Shown one piece after another: positions 36,708 to 39,853 of a stretch of DNA of 39,853 bases. How positions within the stretch are numbered: the first letter of the stretch is position 1; each line of letters opens with the position of its first letter. Made by a program: the position numbers and the translations under genes. The notes beneath the pieces were generated by a model that was not told the DNA's origin, searched no databases, and was given only the letters and a program-made list of their open reading frames with translations. Origin of the DNA: a virus. Where the stretch lies: positions 1 to 39,853 of the IMG/VR virus record IMGVR_UViG_3300046459_000303; one strand, given 5' to 3'.

Positions 36708-37727
36708 ATGACTATTTCAGAGATGATCGTGTTTTTAGGCAAAGCCATTGCGGCACGGTTGCCAGTACTGATTACTGGTGCTCCCGGTATTGGTAAATCG
36801 GATCTGGTCGACCAGTCGGCACGTGCCGCGGGAGCCGATATGATACTGAGCCATCCAGCGGTATCCGATCCAACAGACGCTAAGGGGTTGCCTTGGGTTG
36901 TTGACGGCGCAGCTACTTTCCTCCCGTTCGGCGAATTGCATCGGGCCATACACGCGACACAACCGACTGTATGGTTCCTAGATGATCTTGGGCAAGCCAC
37001 GCCAGCGGTACAGGCGTCCTTCATGCAATTACTGTTAGCCCGCCGCGTCAATGGCCATGCACTATCAGATTATGTGACGTTCATTGCCGCCACCAACCGA
37101 CGAGCCGATCGCGCGGGCGTTAGCGGCATATTGGAACCCGTCAAAAGTCGGTTCGCGTCGATCGTCGAATTAGTGCCAGACGTCGATTCATGGTGTCAGT
37201 GGGCGTTAGATCACAACGTACCGCCGGAACTCATCGCGTTTCTACGGTTCAAACCGGATCTACTGTGTGCGTTCACTGCGAGTAATGATCTCGTCAATTC
37301 TCCCGTGCCGCGTACATGGTCCCATGCCGCGAAAATTTTAGATCTCGGGTTGCCTGCTGGTGTGCAACATGCCGCGTTAGCGGGAGCGGTGGGTGATGCC
37401 GCCGCCACTGAATTACTCGCTTTCCTCCGGTTGTACGCTCAGCTCCCGAACATTGATCAAATTCTGTTGACGCCTACGACGGCGCCAATACCAACCGCTC
37501 CCGCAAGTCTGTACGCGGTGGCGTCTGCTCTGGCGTACCGAGCGAACAAAGGTAATTTTGATCGCATCGCGCAATACTGCACTCGGCTCATGTCAGCACA
37601 TGGAGAATTTGCGGCTCTGTGCGTACGTGATTGCGTCCGACGTCAACCGGACGTGACACAAACGACGGCTTACGTTCGTCTGGCGGTTGGTGATTTCGGA
37701 CAATTAATTTCAGGAGGAATACGTTAA
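36708..37727 (+). CDS. MoxR-type AAA+ ATPase
   Basis: A 339-residue protein. Walker A GAPGIGKS (24-31), Walker B VWFLDDL (88-94), sensor-1 FIAATNR (N130) and KSRF with the likely arginine finger R148 are all present. The remaining 190 residues form the helical lid and a C-terminal extension. MoxR ATPases act with VWA proteins as chaperone-like machines (RavA-ViaA in E. coli; MoxR and VWA proteins of archaeal virus ATV). It overlaps the next gene as TAATG and is the first gene of the operon. Confidence 0.88.
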   Translation: MTISEMIVFLGKAIAARLPVLITGAPGIGKSDLVDQSARAAGADMILSHPAVSDPTDAKGLPWVVDGAATFLPFGELHRAIHATQPTVWFLDDLGQATPAVQASFMQLLLARRVNGHALSDYVTFIAATNRRADRAGVSGILEPVKSRFASIVELVPDVDSWCQWALDHNVPPELIAFLRFKPDLLCAFTASNDLVNSPVPRTWSHAAKILDLGLPAGVQHAALAGAVGDAAATELLAFLRLYAQLPNIDQILLTPTTAPIPTAPASLYAVASALAYRANKGNFDRIAQYCTRLMSAHGEFAALCVRDCVRRQPDVTQTTAYVRLAVGDFGQLISGGIR

Positions 37728-38590
37728 TGGTTGCTCAGACGTCGATCCATTCGCGGGCTCTGTTGGTATGGTTGCGGATCTCAACATGGTCGGCACGTCG
37801 GTACGACAAAAAGGTTTCAGCGGAAGTGAACGCCAGACACAATGCAAGCGACGATGCCGGACGCTATAACAAAATGTTACTACCGGGAGATGCCACCGCC
37901 TACAAACAATTGACGGCTCTCGCGGGTTCTATTCGCGCGCAACATTACGCGCATACGCTGGCATGGTCTGATGAGGGTTGGCGGTTGTTGCCAACCGCGA
38001 ATTACGCGAACTATACGCAATGGTTGCGCGATCGCCAGCGGGAGTTCACAAACGCCCTGAACGTATTCGCGTCGGACTATCCTGCACTCCGAGCACAGGC
38101 GGCACGGTTGCTGAACGGGTTGTATCGCGATGAGGATTATCCGGACACGCAAGATCTCCGTTCACGGTTTGCACTGTCAGCGGAATTTGAACCAGTACCG
38201 GCACACGGAGATCTACGCGTCGACCTTGGAGCCGACCAGATAGCCATAATAGAATCCGCGATCGCCGACCGTACGACACGTGCCGTACATGACGCGATGA
38301 GAGACGCATGGACACGTCTACACGACGTCGTAGCGAAAATTGCCGATCGTCTGTCACAACCCGATGCAATCTTTCGTGATTCTCTAATCAGCAATGCTGA
38401 GGAAGTATGCGACGTCCTAGAACGGCTGAACGTAACAGACGATCCGAACCTTGAAGCGATGCGCGTACGCGTCCGACGTGAACTCACACGTTTTTCTCCG
38501 GACGTTCTTCGTGATGTACCATCGCATCGCCAGCAAACCGCCGAACGTGCCGCGAATATTCTGCAAGCTATGTCTGGGTTGCTGTCATGA
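37727..38590 (+). CDS. DUF3150-like protein
   Basis: A 287-residue helical protein. VWLRISTWSARRYDKKVSAEV, YNKMLLPGD, HYAHTLAWSDEGWRLLPTANYANY and LYRDEDYPDTQDLRSRFAL follow the DUF3150 pattern (W-S-x-R-x-x-D-K-K, later pW-x-D-x-G-x-R-L-L-P, and DYP). DUF3150 genes are seen in phages beside AAA+ and VWA genes; this is from memory. It is not an enzyme by any motif I can see and may be an adaptor or substrate of the ATPase. AGGAGG precedes the ATG, and ATGA links it to the VWA gene. Confidence 0.75.
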   Translation: MVAQTSIHSRALLVWLRISTWSARRYDKKVSAEVNARHNASDDAGRYNKMLLPGDATAYKQLTALAGSIRAQHYAHTLAWSDEGWRLLPTANYANYTQWLRDRQREFTNALNVFASDYPALRAQAARLLNGLYRDEDYPDTQDLRSRFALSAEFEPVPAHGDLRVDLGADQIAIIESAIADRTTRAVHDAMRDAWTRLHDVVAKIADRLSQPDAIFRDSLISNAEEVCDVLERLNVTDDPNLEAMRVRVRRELTRFSPDVLRDVPSHRQQTAERAANILQAMSGLLS

Positions 38591-39753
38591 ACGCATTAGC
38601 CCGCGTCATAGCGGCACGTGCCGCGTTAGTGCTGGATCAACCGTTTTTCGGTGTACTCGCTCTGCAATTAACGCTTGTGTCGGATGACACGTGCGATACG
38701 GCTTGGACGAACGGCCGATCGCTCGGATTTAATCCGGCATTCGTCGCAACCTTGACCGCCGAACAATTGATCGCTCTCATCGCGCATGAAGTACTGCACT
38801 GCGCTTGCGGTCATCCATGGCGCCGCGATGGGAGAGATCCAGAACGCTGGAATAATGCATGCGATTACGCGATAAATCCCGTGGTACGCGATGCTAGTTT
38901 TACCTTGCCAGACGGCGCCTTATTGGATCCATCGTACGACGGTCGACACGCGGAATACATTTACGATCGGCTCCCGCAGCAGGGAGCGCAGCAGGGAGCG
39001 CAGCAGGGAGCGCAGCAGGGAGCGCAGCAGGGAGCGCAGCAGGGAGCGCAGCAGGGAGCGCAGCAGGGAGCGCAGCAACCGAATCCGCAAGGTGAACTCC
39101 GAGATGCACCAGCAGACACGGATCCAGATTCGCTGAGCGAATCCGATTGGAAAGAAATTACGACGCAAGCACAAGCACTTGCACACGGTACGTTGAGTGC
39201 TGATGCATCGCGTGGGATTACTGCACTGAAACGGCCGATCGTTGATTGGCGATCGGCTCTACGTCGGTTCATGCAAGCGATCGCAATGGCGGATTATTCG
39301 TGGACACGTCCTAGCACGCGTTATCTGGCGTCCGGCTTATTTCTCCCATCGATGAGAAGCGATGCATGCGGCACGATCGTTGTTGCGATCGACACCAGCG
39401 GATCGATCGATACCGTGTTACTTGCGCAATTCCAAAGTGAACTCCGTTCAATCGTCGACGAATTAAAACCGCGATCGGTTCATGTCATCTATTGCGACTA
39501 CGACGTGTGCGGTACTGCGGAATTTTCAACCGACGATCCGATCGATCTAGTGCCGCGTGGCGGTGGCGGTACTCGCTTTGCACCAGTATTCGATCATGTC
39601 GACACGCAACAGATCGAACCGTCTGCACTGGTGTATATGACCGATCTAGATGGCCCGATGCCGGACGTACCGCCCGCCTATCCTGTGCTTTGGGCAAGTA
39701 CGTCCGGACGCGATCGCTCGGTACCGTTCGGCGAAGTAATCCCGTTAGTCTGA
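38587..39753 (+). CDS. DUF2201-type metallopeptidase-like plus VWA protein
   Basis: A 388-residue protein. The N-terminal domain has LIALIAHEVLHCACGH (HExxH with H67, E68, H71, and a third His H76), the zincin-like pattern of the DUF2201 N-terminal domain. Residues 131-162 are eight QQGA repeats. The C-terminal VWA domain has the MIDAS motif DTSGS (D269, S271, S273), GGGGTRF with T329, and TDLDG with D353. In related modules the VWA partner binds the MoxR ring through its metal site. Protease activity is not certain; the domain is only putatively catalytic. Confidence 0.85.
   Translation: MNALARVIAARAALVLDQPFFGVLALQLTLVSDDTCDTAWTNGRSLGFNPAFVATLTAEQLIALIAHEVLHCACGHPWRRDGRDPERWNNACDYAINPVVRDASFTLPDGALLDPSYDGRHAEYIYDRLPQQGAQQGAQQGAQQGAQQGAQQGAQQGAQQGAQQPNPQGELRDAPADTDPDSLSESDWKEITTQAQALAHGTLSADASRGITALKRPIVDWRSALRRFMQAIAMADYSWTRPSTRYLASGLFLPSMRSDACGTIVVAIDTSGSIDTVLLAQFQSELRSIVDELKPRSVHVIYCDYDVCGTAEFSTDDPIDLVPRGGGGTRFAPVFDHVDTQQIEPSALVYMTDLDGPMPDVPPAYPVLWASTSGRDRSVPFGEVIPLV
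38977..39072 (+). repeat. 12-bp in-frame minisatellite (CAGCAGGGAGCG) x 8
   Basis: Eight perfect tandem copies encode QQGA repeats between the peptidase-like and VWA domains. Because the unit is a multiple of three, expansion or loss would change linker length without a frameshift. Confidence 0.95.
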
Positions 39754-39760
39754 CAACCGC

Positions 39761-39787
39761 GGGCTCTGGCCACCGCCGCCAGAGCCC
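39761..39787 (+). terminator. Hairpin after the VWA gene
   Basis: GGGCTCTGG and CCAGAGCCC are perfectly complementary with a 9-base loop, eight bases after the VWA stop codon. No U-run follows. It merges into the terminal minisatellite. Confidence 0.4.
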
Positions 39788-39853
39788 GCCACCGCCGCCA
39801 GAGCCCGCCACCGCCGCCCGAGACCGCCACCGCCGCCCGACCCCGCCGCCCCC
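39781..39853. repeat. 19-bp G+C-rich terminal minisatellite
   Basis: Two perfect copies of AGAGCCCGCCACCGCCGCC and two degenerate ones run to the window edge, so the true length is unknown. It shares GAGCCCGCC with the repeat at 36274-36392. Confidence 0.85.

Noticed and set aside
38977-39072. CRISPR-like tandem repeat
   Set aside because: Copies are contiguous without spacers and lie in frame in a protein gene. The repeats at 36274 and 39781 also lack spacers.
1-39853. Diversity-generating retroelement or attachment site
   Set aside because: No reverse transcriptase, template/variable repeat pair or integrase is visible; the repeats seen are tandem or operator-like.

Overview
This window reads as most or all of one tailed-phage genome of about 40 kb. 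It is G+C-rich and tightly packed: many start and stop codons overlap as ATGA, TGATG or TAATG. No bacterial housekeeping gene is visible. The virion genes follow the P22-type podovirus order: terminase large subunit, portal, scaffold, coat, adaptor, gp10-like stabiliser, internal ejection proteins, tail fibre. The host cannot be read from the sequence; the base composition suggests a G+C-rich bacterium. I see no tRNA, rRNA, CRISPR array, integrase, DNA polymerase, primase, helicase or recognisable endolysin.

Layout. (1) 1-324: one small lipoprotein-like gene. (2) 347-4386, minus strand: small phage proteins, an XRE regulator, three zinc-ribbon proteins and a TIM-barrel-like protein. (3) 4440-7240: control and replication. 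A two-HTH regulator is preceded by an array of TTTCTGAGAAA-type palindromes. A 640-base non-coding stretch follows, holding several inverted repeats and a likely minus-strand small RNA with promoter and terminator. Next comes a winged-helix replication protein whose gene contains iteron-like repeats, a lambda-O-like arrangement. (4) 7241-31429, plus strand: DUF1064 nuclease-like protein, small proteins, terminase, beta-helix tail spike, P22-like portal, scaffold and coat, tail adaptor genes, a GNAT acetyltransferase, a 2OG-Fe(II) oxygenase-like protein, ejection proteins interrupted by an HNH endonuclease, and a tail fibre. (5) 31426-36041, minus strand: fifteen small genes, including two ribbon-helix-helix proteins, an RNA-polymerase alpha-CTD-like protein and several coiled-coil or membrane proteins that may include the holin. 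Promoters here share a CACGTGGGACGTGATG block directly upstream of TTGACA. (6) 36042-36707: a divergent control region with direct repeats, palindromes and a 13-bp minisatellite. (7) 36708-39753: a three-gene operon with a MoxR-type AAA+ ATPase, a DUF3150-like protein and a DUF2201-type protein (zincin-like HExxH domain plus VWA). It is followed by a hairpin and a second G+C-rich minisatellite that runs off the window.

The most interesting unit is the last operon. It looks less G+C-rich than the rest, carries a different promoter arrangement, is bracketed by minisatellites and contains an expanding QQGA repeat. It resembles MoxR-VWA chaperone or conflict modules and may be an acquired cargo cassette. 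The candidate small RNA, the dispersed operator family, the iterons inside the replication gene and the duplicated end motif of the scaffold protein are the next best leads.
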